Shown here: positions 44,570 through 53,359 of the stretch, piece by piece | Position numbering within the stretch: the first letter of the stretch is position 1 | How the letters are laid out: each line of letters starts with the position of its first letter | DNA from: Cyanobium sp. Aljojuca 7A6 | GTDB taxonomy: Bacteria > Cyanobacteriota > Cyanobacteriia > PCC-6307 > Cyanobiaceae | Assembly: GCF_024346455.1 (NCBI RefSeq) | Contig: NZ_JAGQCY010000002.1 | Location: 232,789 to 296,788, forward strand | Direction of reading: 5' to 3' | DNA length: 64,000 nt | The notes under the pieces: model-generated | Database searches by the model: none | Told to the model about the DNA's origin: nothing | Seen by the model: the letters and a program-made list of their open reading frames with translations, nothing else | Program-made: the position numbers and the translations under genes

Positions 44570-44588
44570 AGTACATCCATACTAAGAT
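44570..44588 (+). promoter_or_regulatory. Candidate LexA (SOS) box and -10 upstream of umuDC
   Basis: AGTACATCCATACT (44570-44583) is an imperfect inverted repeat that matches the reported cyanobacterial LexA consensus RGTACNNNDGTWCB at all but two of its specified positions. A possible -10 element TAAGAT follows directly, and the umuD ATG is 28 bp downstream. Such placement would let LexA block transcription of the error-prone polymerase operon. Confidence 0.5.
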
Positions 44589-44611
44589 AAAGGCCGTCGC
44601 CCGGGGTCGGG

Positions 44612-44938
44612 ATGGGGGTCGACCTCAATGAGCAGCTGGACCTCCACCCGGGCCGCACCCTGCTGCTGCGCGTCTGCGGCGACTCGATGCTCGGTGCCGG
44701 CATCCGCCATGGCGACCTGCTCGTCGTGGACCGGGAGGCCACGCCCCGCTCCGGCCGCATCGTGGTGGCCCTGCTGGAGGGGGGGTTCACCCTCAAGCGC
44801 CTGGTGCGCCGGGGGGCGCACTGGTGGCTGGAGGCAGCCAACCCCGCCTACCCGCCCCTGGCCCTTGGTGGCAGCGACGACGACCGCCTCTGGGGCGTGG
44901 CCGTGCACGTGATCCGTTCGCTGCCGGGGGGCCGATGA
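44612..44938 (+). CDS. umuD: UmuD-like S24 peptidase, lacking the N-terminal cleavage arm
   Basis: The LexA/UmuD C-terminal domain is clear: catalytic Ser in CGDSMLGAGIRHGDLLVVD and catalytic Lys in GGFTLKRLVRR, ending GVAVHVIRSLP. The 108-residue product starts at MGVDLNEQLDLHPG, which aligns with E. coli UmuD about residue 35, so the Cys-Gly self-cleavage site and first part of UmuD' are absent. An in-frame TAA at 44588 shows the frame cannot begin earlier. The protein would thus be made in a form like processed UmuD'. The stop overlaps the umuC start (ATGA). Confidence 0.88.
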   Translation: MGVDLNEQLDLHPGRTLLLRVCGDSMLGAGIRHGDLLVVDREATPRSGRIVVALLEGGFTLKRLVRRGAHWWLEAANPAYPPLALGGSDDDRLWGVAVHVIRSLPGGR

Positions 44939-46215
44939 GCCAGGCCACCGTCCTGGTCGACGGCAACAACTTCTACGCCTCCTGCGAAGCGGCCCTCGAC
45001 CCCTCCGTGATCGGCAAGCCCCTGGTGGTGCTCTCCAACAACGACGGCTGCATCGTCTCCCGCAGCGCCGAGGCCCGTGCCATGGGCATTGCCATGGGCG
45101 CCCCCTGGTTTCAGGTGCGCCACGACCTGGAACGCCGCGGCGTGATCGTGCGCAGTTCCAACTACGGCCTCTACGCCGACATGAGCCAGCGGCTGATGGC
45201 CAGCCTCGAAGCCTGGGTGGAGGAGTTGGAGATCTATTCCATCGACGAGGCCTTCGGCCGCCTGCAGCGCCCCCCCGGCGACGGCGACCTGACCACCTGG
45301 GGAAAAGACCTGCGCCGGCAGGTGCGCCGCCAGCTGGGCCTGCCGGTGGCGGTGGGCATCGCCCCCACCAAGGTGCTGGCCAAGATCGCCAACCGCATCG
45401 CCAAGCGCGACCCCTCCCATGGCGGCGTCTTCGACCTGGGCCAGGCCGGGGATCCGGGCCCCTGGCTGGAGGCCATCGCCATCGAAGACGTCTGGGGCAT
45501 CGGCCGCAAGCTGTCCCGCTGGTGCCGGTTGCGGGGCATCGCCCATGCCCGGGCCCTGCGCGACATGCCGAGCGGCGAACTGCGGCACCGCTGTGGCGTC
45601 GTAGGGGTGCGCCTGCAGCAGGAACTGCGCGGCCACAGCTGCCTGCCCCTGGTGGCCGTGCCGCCGGCGAAGCAGGAAACCTGCGTCAGCCGCAGTTTCA
45701 GCGAACCGGTCACCAGCCTCGAGGACCTGCGGCAAGCAATCGCCACCTACCTCAGCCGGGCCTGCGAAAAGCTGCGCCGCCAGGGGCAGCGGGCGGGCAG
45801 CGTCACGGTGTTCGTGCGCAGCAGCCCCTTCAACGGCACCCGCTTCTATGCCAATGCCGCCACCATCCCTCTGCTGCTGCCCAGCAACGACACCGCCGTG
45901 CTGCTCGCTGCCGCCCTGCCCCTGGCCGAGCGGCTGTTCCGGCCCCACAAGCCGCTGCAGAAGGCCGGCGTGCTGCTGCAGGATCTGCAGCCGGTGGGGC
46001 TGCTGCAGCACCATCTGCTGGCTCCGCTGCCACCGGAGCAACAGCAACGGCGCGAGGCTCTGATGGCCACCGTCGACGGCCTCAACCGCCGCTACGGCAG
46101 CGGCACCGTGCAGTGGGCCGCCTGCGGCCTGCGGCCCCGCTGGACGATGCGCCGCTCGCGCCTGTCGAGGGCCGCCACCACCCGGCTGAGCGATGTGCCG
46201 GTGGTGCGGGCCTGA
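44935..46215 (+). CDS. umuC: Y-family DNA polymerase V catalytic subunit UmuC
   Basis: The 426-residue translesion polymerase has the Y-family active-site motifs VLVDGNNFYASCEAAL and EIYSIDEAFGRL, plus LPVAVGIAPTKVLAKIANRI and the helix-hairpin IEDVWGIGRKLSRW. The C-terminal part is the little-finger and UmuC-specific tail. It acts with UmuD'2 to bypass lesions at the cost of mutation. It is coupled to umuD by a four-base overlap. Confidence 0.95.
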   Translation: MSQATVLVDGNNFYASCEAALDPSVIGKPLVVLSNNDGCIVSRSAEARAMGIAMGAPWFQVRHDLERRGVIVRSSNYGLYADMSQRLMASLEAWVEELEIYSIDEAFGRLQRPPGDGDLTTWGKDLRRQVRRQLGLPVAVGIAPTKVLAKIANRIAKRDPSHGGVFDLGQAGDPGPWLEAIAIEDVWGIGRKLSRWCRLRGIAHARALRDMPSGELRHRCGVVGVRLQQELRGHSCLPLVAVPPAKQETCVSRSFSEPVTSLEDLRQAIATYLSRACEKLRRQGQRAGSVTVFVRSSPFNGTRFYANAATIPLLLPSNDTAVLLAAALPLAERLFRPHKPLQKAGVLLQDLQPVGLLQHHLLAPLPPEQQQRREALMATVDGLNRRYGSGTVQWAACGLRPRWTMRRSRLSRAATTRLSDVPVVRA

Positions 46216-46224
46216 GGGCCGCTT

Positions 46225-47223
46225 TCAGGGGCCGTCGTAGAGGCTGGCGATCTGGTTGCGGCCGTTGCCCTTGGCGAGCTCGAGCGCCCGTTCAGACCGT
46301 TGGATCAGGTCGGTGAAGCGGCGATCAGAAGGGGACAGGACGGTGAGGCCACCGCTGATGTGCAGGAGGAAGTCGGAATGGGTGTGGACACCGGACAGGT
46401 GGGCGACGGCGGTGCGCAGGCCGTCAGCCAGGGCCATGGCGGGATCGCGCTCGATCCCGACCAGCAGCAGGGCGAACTCGCCATCCCCGAGGCGGGCGGC
46501 GAAGTCCTCGTCCTGGAGGAAGGTGCGGGCCAACTGGACCACATCGGTGAGCACCCGGTCGCCGGCGGCATGGCCCCAGCGGTTGTTGATCAGGCGCAGA
46601 TTGTCGATATCGAAGAGGAGCAGCGACAAGGGACGCTGGTCACGGCGGGCACGCGCCAACTCCCGCTCGCCGATGCTCAGGAAGGTGTAACGGGTGGGCA
46701 GGCCGGTGACCGGGCAGAGGTGGGCCAGGCGCCGCAACTCCAGCTCGCGCATGGCCAGCTGGGCCAGGCGGTGCAGCAGCCCGCGCTGCTCCGGTCCGAT
46801 GTCGCGGGGTTCCCGGTCGATGACGCAAAGGGTGCCGAGGTTGTGGCCTTCCGTGGTCTGCAGCGGCGCCCCGGCATAGAAGCGGATGTGGGGATCGGCG
46901 AAGACCAGGGGGTTGGTGCGGAAGCGCTCATCGGCGCGGGCATCGGGCACCACCATCACGTCGTCGTGGACGATGGCGTGGGAACAGAAGGCCATCTCCC
47001 GGGGGGTTTCGCGCACTTCGATTCCCCGCTTGGCCAGGAACCACTGCCGATCAGCTTCCACCAGGGAAATGGCCACGATGGGGGTCTGGAAGATGGCCGC
47101 GGTCAGATCCAGGATGCGATCGAAGTGCTCATCGCTATCGGATTCGAGGATGCCGTAGCGCTCCAGGTCGCGAAGCCGTTGGTCCTCATCGGCGGGGACG
47201 GGATAGGCAGGATAGGGAGCCAT
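46225..47223 (-). CDS. GAF-GGDEF protein with variant GDGEF active site
   Basis: The 332-residue soluble protein has a GAF sensor (about residues 20-160, with IVAISLVEADRQWFLAKRG and AFCSHAIVHDDVMVV). A GGDEF domain follows (about 170-325) with LLLFDIDNLRLINNRWGHAA and a signature reading RLGDGEFALL. The Asp and Gly of GGDEF are swapped, so cyclase activity is doubtful; the second-helix metal Asp (FDIDN) is kept. The I-site (RxxD) is not clear. Confidence 0.88.
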   Translation of the reverse strand: MAPYPAYPVPADEDQRLRDLERYGILESDSDEHFDRILDLTAAIFQTPIVAISLVEADRQWFLAKRGIEVRETPREMAFCSHAIVHDDVMVVPDARADERFRTNPLVFADPHIRFYAGAPLQTTEGHNLGTLCVIDREPRDIGPEQRGLLHRLAQLAMRELELRRLAHLCPVTGLPTRYTFLSIGERELARARRDQRPLSLLLFDIDNLRLINNRWGHAAGDRVLTDVVQLARTFLQDEDFAARLGDGEFALLLVGIERDPAMALADGLRTAVAHLSGVHTHSDFLLHISGGLTVLSPSDRRFTDLIQRSERALELAKGNGRNQIASLYDGP

Positions 47224-47296
47224 AACAAGCCTGCGTCCAGATCAAATCTAGGCAGAACAAGCGGCGGCACGCGGGATCAGCAAGTGAATTCCGGCC

Positions 47297-49396
47297 TCAG
47301 GCGGCCGGCACCGCGAGGGTCTCCTCGTACCCGGCACGGCGGCCGTCATCCAGCTGATTCAGGTAGCGGCGTTCGCTGTAGTAGGCCTCCTGGAAGCGCA
47401 GGGCGTCGCCGTTGAGTGCGTCAAAGAGGTCATGGATGCGGGTCTCCATGTCGAGGCCGGCGCCGGGCGCCGGAATGGCGGGGGCTGAAGTGGCGGGGGC
47501 TGACGGTGGCGCCTGGCGCTCCTCCTCCAGCAGCCGGGCGATGCAGTGCTCCAGGGTCTGAAGCCGCTGGCTCGACCAGGCATCGAGCAGGTGACGGCAG
47601 CGTCGCAGCACCCGCTGGCGTTCCAGTGACGCCGTGGCCCCGCGCAGCTGCAACGGCGGATGGGCCAAGGCAAGGCGCTGCACCTCGCTGGGCTCCAGCA
47701 AGGGGGTGAGCCGGCCGAGCAAGGCGCTCTGCTCCACCAGCAGTCGGTCGCCCAGCAAGCGGGGCAGATCGAGATCGGCCAGATCCAGGCCAGGGTCGGT
47801 GCCCCGGTTGATGGCCTCGAGACGACCGGCGCCGAGGTTGTCCTCCTCCAGCTCTCCGATCGCCGCCCAGAGCTGGCGATGGTGCTGCAGGGCGAAATCA
47901 TCGAGCTCCCGGCGCCGCAACTCGGCGCGGATCACGCCGCGCCAAGGGGCGCAATGGAGGTAGAGGCGCAGGATCTCCGCCTCGGCCCGCTCCCTGTGCC
48001 CCACCTCGCCAGGTTGCTCCCATTTCAACGAGCGGCCATGCCAGCGCTGGCCCTTGACCTGCTGGCGCAGGTCCTCCTCCAACTGGATGGCCAGCCGGGC
48101 CTGGCCGCCCGAGAGGCGCTCCGCCACCTGCTGCAGGTAGTGGCTGCGCACGGCCGACTGGGGCAGTTTGCCCAGCAGCTGCACCAGAGCGGAGACAGCC
48201 TGCTGGAACTGGTCAGCGCGGGCCAGATCCTTGCCTTCGAACACCTGCTCGATCTGCCAGTCGAGCCAGAGCGGGGCCTGGTCGAGCAGGGAGCGGTACT
48301 CCCCGGGGCCGTGGTGCTGCAGGAACTCGTCAGGGTCCTTGCCGGCCGGCAGGTGCAGCACCCGCAGCTCCAGCTGGCCCTGCAGCGCCAGCTGCTCCAC
48401 CTCGCCGATGGCCCGCTGGGCGGCGCGAATGCCCGCCCCATCGCTGTCAAAGTTGAGGATCAGCCGCCGGCCGTCGCAGCAGCGGCACAGCTGGGTGATC
48501 TGGCTGGAACTGAGGGCCGTGCCAAGGGCCGCCACCGTGTTGGTGATGCCGGCGGCATGCAGGGCGATGACGTCGAAGTAGCCCTCCACCACCACGGCAC
48601 GGTCGTCGCGGCGGATGGCGTCGGCGGCCCGATCCAACCCGAACAGATGTTTGCCCTTCTCGAACACCTCCGTTTCCGGGGAGTTGAGGTACTTCGGTTC
48701 GGCCCCATCCAGTCCACGCCCGCCGAAGCCGATCACCCGGCCCTGGCGATCCCGGATCGGCACCATGACCCGGTCGCGGAAGCGGTCGTAGAAACCGCCA
48801 CCCCCCTTACGGGCCACCACCAGCCCGGCCGCTTCCAGCAGGTCGGCACCCAGGCCTTCCACCTGCTGCAGGTGCTGCAGCAGGCCATCCCAGCCGGCCG
48901 GGGCGTAGCCCAGCTGGAAGGCCTCCAGGGTGGTTTCGCTGAGGCCGCGCGTCTGGCGCAGGTAGGTGAGGGCTGGGGCCCCCTCGGGAGAGCGCAGCTG
49001 GCTCTGGAACCAGCCCGCCGCCAGGGCCAGCACCCGGTGCAACTGGTCGCGGCGGGAGAGTTGCTGGCGCAAACGCTCCTGCTGGGGGCCATCGAGGGTC
49101 TCGACCGGCAGCTGGTAGCGGCGCGCCAGATCCAGGACCACCTCGCTGAAGCTGGTGCGCTGCAGCTCCATCAGGAACTTGATGGCGTTGCCACCGGCCC
49201 CGCAGGAGAAGCAGTAATAGAACTGCTTGGCGGGCGACACCGTCATCGACGGCGACTTGTCGTCGTGGAAGGGGCAGAGGCCGACGAACTCCCGGCCCTT
49301 CTTCTTGAGCACCACGTGCTCCCCCACCACATCGACGATGTCGGCCCGTTCTTTGACGGCCTCGATCGTGCGGGGGTGGAGACGGGGAAGACTCAA
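47297..49396 (-). CDS. dnaG: DNA primase
   Basis: The 699-residue primase has the N-terminal zinc finger (GLCPFHDDKSPSMTVSP, then FYYCFSCGAGGNAIKF). The RNA polymerase/TOPRIM core has VVVEGYFDVIALHAAG and LILNFDSDGAGIRAA, and a C-terminal helicase-interaction region extends to the end. It synthesises primers at the fork. The start at ATG 49396 (MSLPRLHPRTIEAVKERADI) matches the family. It is divergent from the drug/metabolite transporter gene. Confidence 0.97.
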   Translation of the reverse strand: MSLPRLHPRTIEAVKERADIVDVVGEHVVLKKKGREFVGLCPFHDDKSPSMTVSPAKQFYYCFSCGAGGNAIKFLMELQRTSFSEVVLDLARRYQLPVETLDGPQQERLRQQLSRRDQLHRVLALAAGWFQSQLRSPEGAPALTYLRQTRGLSETTLEAFQLGYAPAGWDGLLQHLQQVEGLGADLLEAAGLVVARKGGGGFYDRFRDRVMVPIRDRQGRVIGFGGRGLDGAEPKYLNSPETEVFEKGKHLFGLDRAADAIRRDDRAVVVEGYFDVIALHAAGITNTVAALGTALSSSQITQLCRCCDGRRLILNFDSDGAGIRAAQRAIGEVEQLALQGQLELRVLHLPAGKDPDEFLQHHGPGEYRSLLDQAPLWLDWQIEQVFEGKDLARADQFQQAVSALVQLLGKLPQSAVRSHYLQQVAERLSGGQARLAIQLEEDLRQQVKGQRWHGRSLKWEQPGEVGHRERAEAEILRLYLHCAPWRGVIRAELRRRELDDFALQHHRQLWAAIGELEEDNLGAGRLEAINRGTDPGLDLADLDLPRLLGDRLLVEQSALLGRLTPLLEPSEVQRLALAHPPLQLRGATASLERQRVLRRCRHLLDAWSSQRLQTLEHCIARLLEEERQAPPSAPATSAPAIPAPGAGLDMETRIHDLFDALNGDALRFQEAYYSERRYLNQLDDGRRAGYEETLAVPAA

Positions 49397-49542
49397 GAGT
49401 GCAGGCTCAAGGCAGGACGGGGCGAGCAGGGTGGAGGAGAGCCCGGGCGAGGGGGGGGGATGGCCGACGTGACGCCAACCCTATCGGTGGTGGTGAATGT
49501 GCTCCCATTCTGGGGCCTGACACCACAGATGGAGATCGTCGG

Positions 49543-50460
49543 GTGAACCAAACGCCCCATCCAGCCTCCGGAGCCGCCTTCCCGGCTGGAGGCTGGATGG
49601 TGCTCAGCGCCCTGTCCTTCAGCCTGATGGTGGTGGGGGTCAAGCAGGTGGGCGATCGGCTTCCGATCGCCGAGGTGGTGCTGGCCCGGGCCCTGGTGAC
49701 CCTGGCCCTCAGCTACGGCATGGCCCGAAGGCTCGGAGTGGATCCCTGGGGCCGGCGCCGGGGACTGCTGGTGCTACGGGGCCTGGTGGGCAGTGCCGCC
49801 CTCTTCTGCGTCTACGCCGCCGTCGTCCACCTGCCCCTGGCCGCCGCCACGGTGCTGCAGTATCTGTACCCCACCTTCACGGCGCTGCTGGCCTGGCTGC
49901 TCCTGGGCGAACGCCTCGGGCGGCGGGTGCTGCTGGCCATGGGGCTGGGCTGGCTGGGAGTGCTGCTGGTGGCCCAGCCAACGGCAGCGAGCTCTGCCCT
50001 GCCGGCAACGTGGGTGCTGGTGGCGGTGGCCGGCGCCCTGCTCACCGCCGTGGGCTATGTGAGTGTGCGGAGCCTGGCCGAGAGCGAACACCCGGCGGTG
50101 ATCATTTTCTACTTTCCGCTCGTGGCGGTTCCCATGAGCCTGCCCCTGGTGCTGCTTGATCCAGTGCTGCCGACCCTGGGCGAACTGCTTTGGTTGCTGG
50201 GGGTGGGGGTGTTCACCCAGGTGGGTCAGGTGGGACTCACCAGGGCCCTCACCCAGCTGCCGGCGGCCAGGGCCACGGCGATCAGCTACGTGCAGGTGGG
50301 ATTCGCCGCCCTCTGGGGTTGGTGGATCTTCGGTGAATCCATTGATCTGCCGACGGCGATCGGGGCGGGCCTGATCCTGATCGCCACGCTCATCTGTCTG
50401 GGCCAGGCGCCGGGGGTAGCCGGAGCCAAGCCATCCGCTCAGAACACACCCCTACGATGA
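49543..50460 (+). CDS. EamA/DMT superfamily transporter
   Basis: The 305-residue protein has ten hydrophobic helices in two EamA repeats. Repeat 1 has ATVLQYLYPTFTALLAWLLL followed by GERL, and repeat 2 has ARATAISYVQVGFAALWGWW followed by FGESI; the P-x-[FW]-(G)E block in each half is the family mark. Substrates in this superfamily range from amino acids to nucleotide sugars and cannot be read here. The start is GTG 49543; the stop overlaps the next start (ATGA). Confidence 0.88.
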   Translation: MNQTPHPASGAAFPAGGWMVLSALSFSLMVVGVKQVGDRLPIAEVVLARALVTLALSYGMARRLGVDPWGRRRGLLVLRGLVGSAALFCVYAAVVHLPLAAATVLQYLYPTFTALLAWLLLGERLGRRVLLAMGLGWLGVLLVAQPTAASSALPATWVLVAVAGALLTAVGYVSVRSLAESEHPAVIIFYFPLVAVPMSLPLVLLDPVLPTLGELLWLLGVGVFTQVGQVGLTRALTQLPAARATAISYVQVGFAALWGWWIFGESIDLPTAIGAGLILIATLICLGQAPGVAGAKPSAQNTPLR

Positions 50461-51899
50461 CCGCGCCAGGTTGGATTCCCTTGCTGTTGATCCCGCTGCC
50501 TGGTTCCTTCCATTCCTGGCTGGCCACGATGGTGGCTGGCTTCAGTCAGGGAGCGGAGACGCTACGGATCAGCCCCCCGATCGCTCCCGGCATCGTTCCC
50601 CTGCCGCTGATGATGCTGACCATCGGTGGCATCTTTCTCGGCACCCTGGCGATCAGTCGCTTCTCCCTGAGGATCGGGGTGCCGGCGATTCTCGGCGTGC
50701 TGCTGTTCGGCCTGCTGATCAATCCCTCCTTCAGCCTGTTCAACCATGAAACGATCCTGCGTCTGCAGGTTCTGAGCCTGTCGATCCTGCTGTTCAACGC
50801 CGGACTGGAAACCGATATTCGCTCGATTCGCGGCTTCCTCGAATACGGCATCATCCTGGCGGTGGGTGGGGTGATTCTCTCCAGCCTGATGCTGGGGCTG
50901 ATCATCTGGTTCGTGGCCTCCCCCGATGCCGGCGGGATCCAACTCGGCTTCCGGCAGGTTCCGGTGGCCGTGGCGATGCTGATCGCCGCCTGCCTGGGAT
51001 CCACCGATGCCGGGGCCACGCTGAATGTGCTGAACCTGGTGAAAGGCGCAATACCCCGCAGGCTGGCGGCCCTGGTCCAGTTCGAATCCTCCGTCAACGA
51101 TCCCAGCGGCATCCTGTTTCTCGGTCTGGTGATCGGCTTGACCACCCTCGAAGGGGGCAGCAGCGGGCAGCAGGGGGTCGTGGTGGAGCAGGTGCAGACC
51201 TTCCTGCAGAAGATCGGCTCCGGCCTTCTGATTGGCGTCTGCGTGAGCTATCTGGGGCGCTTCAGCCTCAACCGGCTGGTGCGGGAGACCAGCCAGTTAC
51301 TGATCCTGGGCATCGCCATCGGCCTGATCTCCTATGGCGTGGCGGAGCTGATGGGTGGGTCCGGTTTCATCAGCGCCTACGTGGCGGGCCTGATGTTGCG
51401 GAACCACACCTACAGCAACGAACAGATCACCCCGCAGGCCCTGCAGCAGACCCTGCTGCCGTTCAACACCATGACCGAAATCACCGTCTTTCTGATCTTC
51501 GGCCTGAGTGTCTATCCCCTCGAGCTTCTGCCCGCGTTGCCGGAGGGGATTGTCGTCGCCATCGCCTTGATGCTGGTGGCGAGGCCGGCGAGCGTTCTGC
51601 TGCTGCAGCGGTTCTCGCCCTTCAGCCTGCGGGATTCGCTGCTGGTGTCCTGGTGTGGTCTGCGGGGCGCCGTTCCCCTTGCCCTCAGTTTCGAAATGGT
51701 CGACGCCATCCCCAGGGTGCGCGGCATCGACCCGACCGCGGTGCCGTCCCTGGTGCAGAACGCCGGCGGCATTGTCTTCTGCGTCGTGGTGATCAACCTG
51801 CTGGTGCAGGGGCTCACCCTTCCCCACGTGGCCCGCTGGCTCAAGCTCGACGAGGAGGCGCCAATGGCCGTGGCCGTCACAGCGGCAGGGGATCGGTGA
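50457..51899 (+). CDS. CPA1-type Na+(K+)/H+ antiporter
   Basis: The 480-residue membrane protein has about 12-13 helices. The ion-binding ND motif lies in VQFESSVNDPSGILFLGLVI (near residue 220), preceded by LGSTDAGATLNVL. LLVSWCGLRGAVPLALSFEM near residue 400 is the CPA1 Arg-containing helix. It is most like NhaP/CvrA proteins and would help Na+ or K+ and pH balance. It is translationally coupled to the EamA transporter gene and convergent with, overlapping 23 bp, a lipoprotein gene. Confidence 0.9.
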   Translation: MTAPGWIPLLLIPLPGSFHSWLATMVAGFSQGAETLRISPPIAPGIVPLPLMMLTIGGIFLGTLAISRFSLRIGVPAILGVLLFGLLINPSFSLFNHETILRLQVLSLSILLFNAGLETDIRSIRGFLEYGIILAVGGVILSSLMLGLIIWFVASPDAGGIQLGFRQVPVAVAMLIAACLGSTDAGATLNVLNLVKGAIPRRLAALVQFESSVNDPSGILFLGLVIGLTTLEGGSSGQQGVVVEQVQTFLQKIGSGLLIGVCVSYLGRFSLNRLVRETSQLLILGIAIGLISYGVAELMGGSGFISAYVAGLMLRNHTYSNEQITPQALQQTLLPFNTMTEITVFLIFGLSVYPLELLPALPEGIVVAIALMLVARPASVLLLQRFSPFSLRDSLLVSWCGLRGAVPLALSFEMVDAIPRVRGIDPTAVPSLVQNAGGIVFCVVVINLLVQGLTLPHVARWLKLDEEAPMAVAVTAAGDR

Positions 51900-52326
51900 T
51901 CCAGTCCTGGCTGTTGCCGTCGCTGCTGCCGCTGGGACGCGCCAGGCGCCAGCTCTCCCCCCTGGCACCACGCTGCAGATAGAGCTCGAACGGGCTGTCA
52001 ACGCGGATCGCATCCCCGGGCAGCCGCCAGTCAAAGCGGCCACTCAGGTGCAGGCCCCGCCCCTCACCGATGGCAACGGCCTCCTGTTGCTCGACCCGCA
52101 CCCGGCTCACCTCCGGCAGACCGCTGGCCTCCAGATCGAGGGCGCGGGCAATGGCCCCCTGGGTCAGCTGGATCTGCAGGGAGAGGGCGTCGAGCAGAAC
52201 GCCCCTGGGGGGCTGGGCCACCCTGGTGCAGCCCCCCAGCAACAGCACCAGGGCCAGCAGCGGTGCCAGCACCAAGGGCAACAGCGACCGGGAACGGCCC
52301 GGGGGGCTAGGCAGAAGGGGCAGCAT
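51877..52326 (-). CDS. Putative lipoprotein
   Basis: The 149-residue product has a lipoprotein signal ending LVLAPLLALVLLLGGC, a lipobox with Cys near residue 33. The soluble domain reads VLLDALSLQIQLTQGAIARA, then a beta-rich part with HLSGRFDWRLPGD and SWRLARPSG. Family unknown. ATG 52326 was preferred over ATG 52350, which would share its start bases with ruvA. Lipid attachment would depend on Lgt and LspA. Confidence 0.7.
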   Translation of the reverse strand: MLPLLPSPPGRSRSLLPLVLAPLLALVLLLGGCTRVAQPPRGVLLDALSLQIQLTQGAIARALDLEASGLPEVSRVRVEQQEAVAIGEGRGLHLSGRFDWRLPGDAIRVDSPFELYLQRGARGESWRLARPSGSSDGNSQDWITDPLPL

Positions 52327-52348
52327 GGGGGCTGACGCACGTCTCACC

Positions 52349-53002
52349 ATGATCGGCTGGCTGCAGGGGCGACTGGCCGAACCATGGCAGCAGGCGAACC
52401 GCTGCGGGGCCCTGCTGATCTGCCAGGGGGTGGGCTACGAGGTGCAGCTCACCCTGAGACAGTGGCAACGCCTGCCAGAGGTGGGCAGTGACCTGGGTCT
52501 GCACGTGCACCACAGCATCCGCGACGACGGCTGGACGCTCTATGGCTTCCCCGCCCGCCAGGAACGGGACCTGTTCCGTGAGCTGGTCGCTGTGAGCGGC
52601 GTGGGGCCCCAGATGGCCCTGGGCCTGCTCGGCGCCCTGGAGGTTCCGGACCTGGTGCGCGCCATCGTCCACGCCGACCTGCGCTGCCTCTGCCTGGCGC
52701 CTGGGGTGGGCAAGCGCACGGCCGAACGGCTTTCGGTGGAACTGCGGCTCCGCCTGCAGGAGCGCTTCGCCGGCCTGGTGGATCCCCTTGAGGAGGAGGA
52801 GGTCCCCGGTGCTGAGCCCCCAAGCGGCCCCTCGGCCCCCTGCCGCGACGAGGTGCAGATCACGCTGGTGGCGCTCGGTTACGAGCCCCTGGAAATCCAC
52901 CGGGCCCTGCGGGCCGTCGCCACCGCGGGAATGGAGGGGTCCGCCAGCGCCGATGACTGGATCCGCGAAAGCCTGCGCTGGTTGTCCCGCGCCGTGGCTT
53001 GA
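52349..53002 (+). CDS. ruvA: Holliday junction DNA helicase subunit RuvA
   Basis: The 217-residue protein has the OB-fold domain (MIGWLQGRLAEPW; VGYEVQLTL; FPARQERDLFRELVAVSGVG), tandem HhH motifs (VSGVGPQMALGLLGAL and LAPGVGKRTAERLSVEL) and the C-terminal UBA-like RuvB-binding domain (DEVQITLVALGYEPLEIHRA). It binds four-way junctions and recruits RuvB. It is followed by rpsO. Confidence 0.97.
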   Translation: MIGWLQGRLAEPWQQANRCGALLICQGVGYEVQLTLRQWQRLPEVGSDLGLHVHHSIRDDGWTLYGFPARQERDLFRELVAVSGVGPQMALGLLGALEVPDLVRAIVHADLRCLCLAPGVGKRTAERLSVELRLRLQERFAGLVDPLEEEEVPGAEPPSGPSAPCRDEVQITLVALGYEPLEIHRALRAVATAGMEGSASADDWIRESLRWLSRAVA

Positions 53003-53079
53003 AGGGGCTGGCCTGAAGGGAGGGGCAACGGGCTGCGCGTTAAGGTGTTGGTTTGCACCGTTCGGGCCCAGATCCGCCC

Positions 53080-53349
53080 ATGCCGCTCACTACCACCCAG
53101 AAACAGGAACTGATCAATTCCCATCAGGCCCACGGCACCGACACCGGCTCGGTGGAAGTGCAGGTCGCGATGTTGAGCGAGCGGATCCAGCAACTCAGTG
53201 GCCACCTGCAGAAGAACATCCACGACTTCTCCTCCCGTCAGGGGCTGCTCAAGATGATCGGCCGCCGCAAGCGCCTGCTTGGCTATCTCCGCGCCCAGAG
53301 CGAGACCCGCTACGCCGAACTGATCAAGAAACTCGGCATCCGCGGCTGA
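53080..53349 (+). CDS. rpsO: 30S ribosomal protein S15
   Basis: The 89-residue protein matches S15 throughout, with THQKQELI-like [36 protein letters not shown] and [19 protein letters not shown]. It binds 16S rRNA early in platform assembly. The 77-bp gap from ruvA likely holds its promoter. Confidence 0.98.
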   Translation: MPLTTTQKQELINSHQAHGTDTGSVEVQVAMLSERIQQLSGHLQKNIHDFSSRQGLLKMIGRRKRLLGYLRAQSETRYAELIKKLGIRG

Positions 53350-53359
53350 GGCTCGTCCC

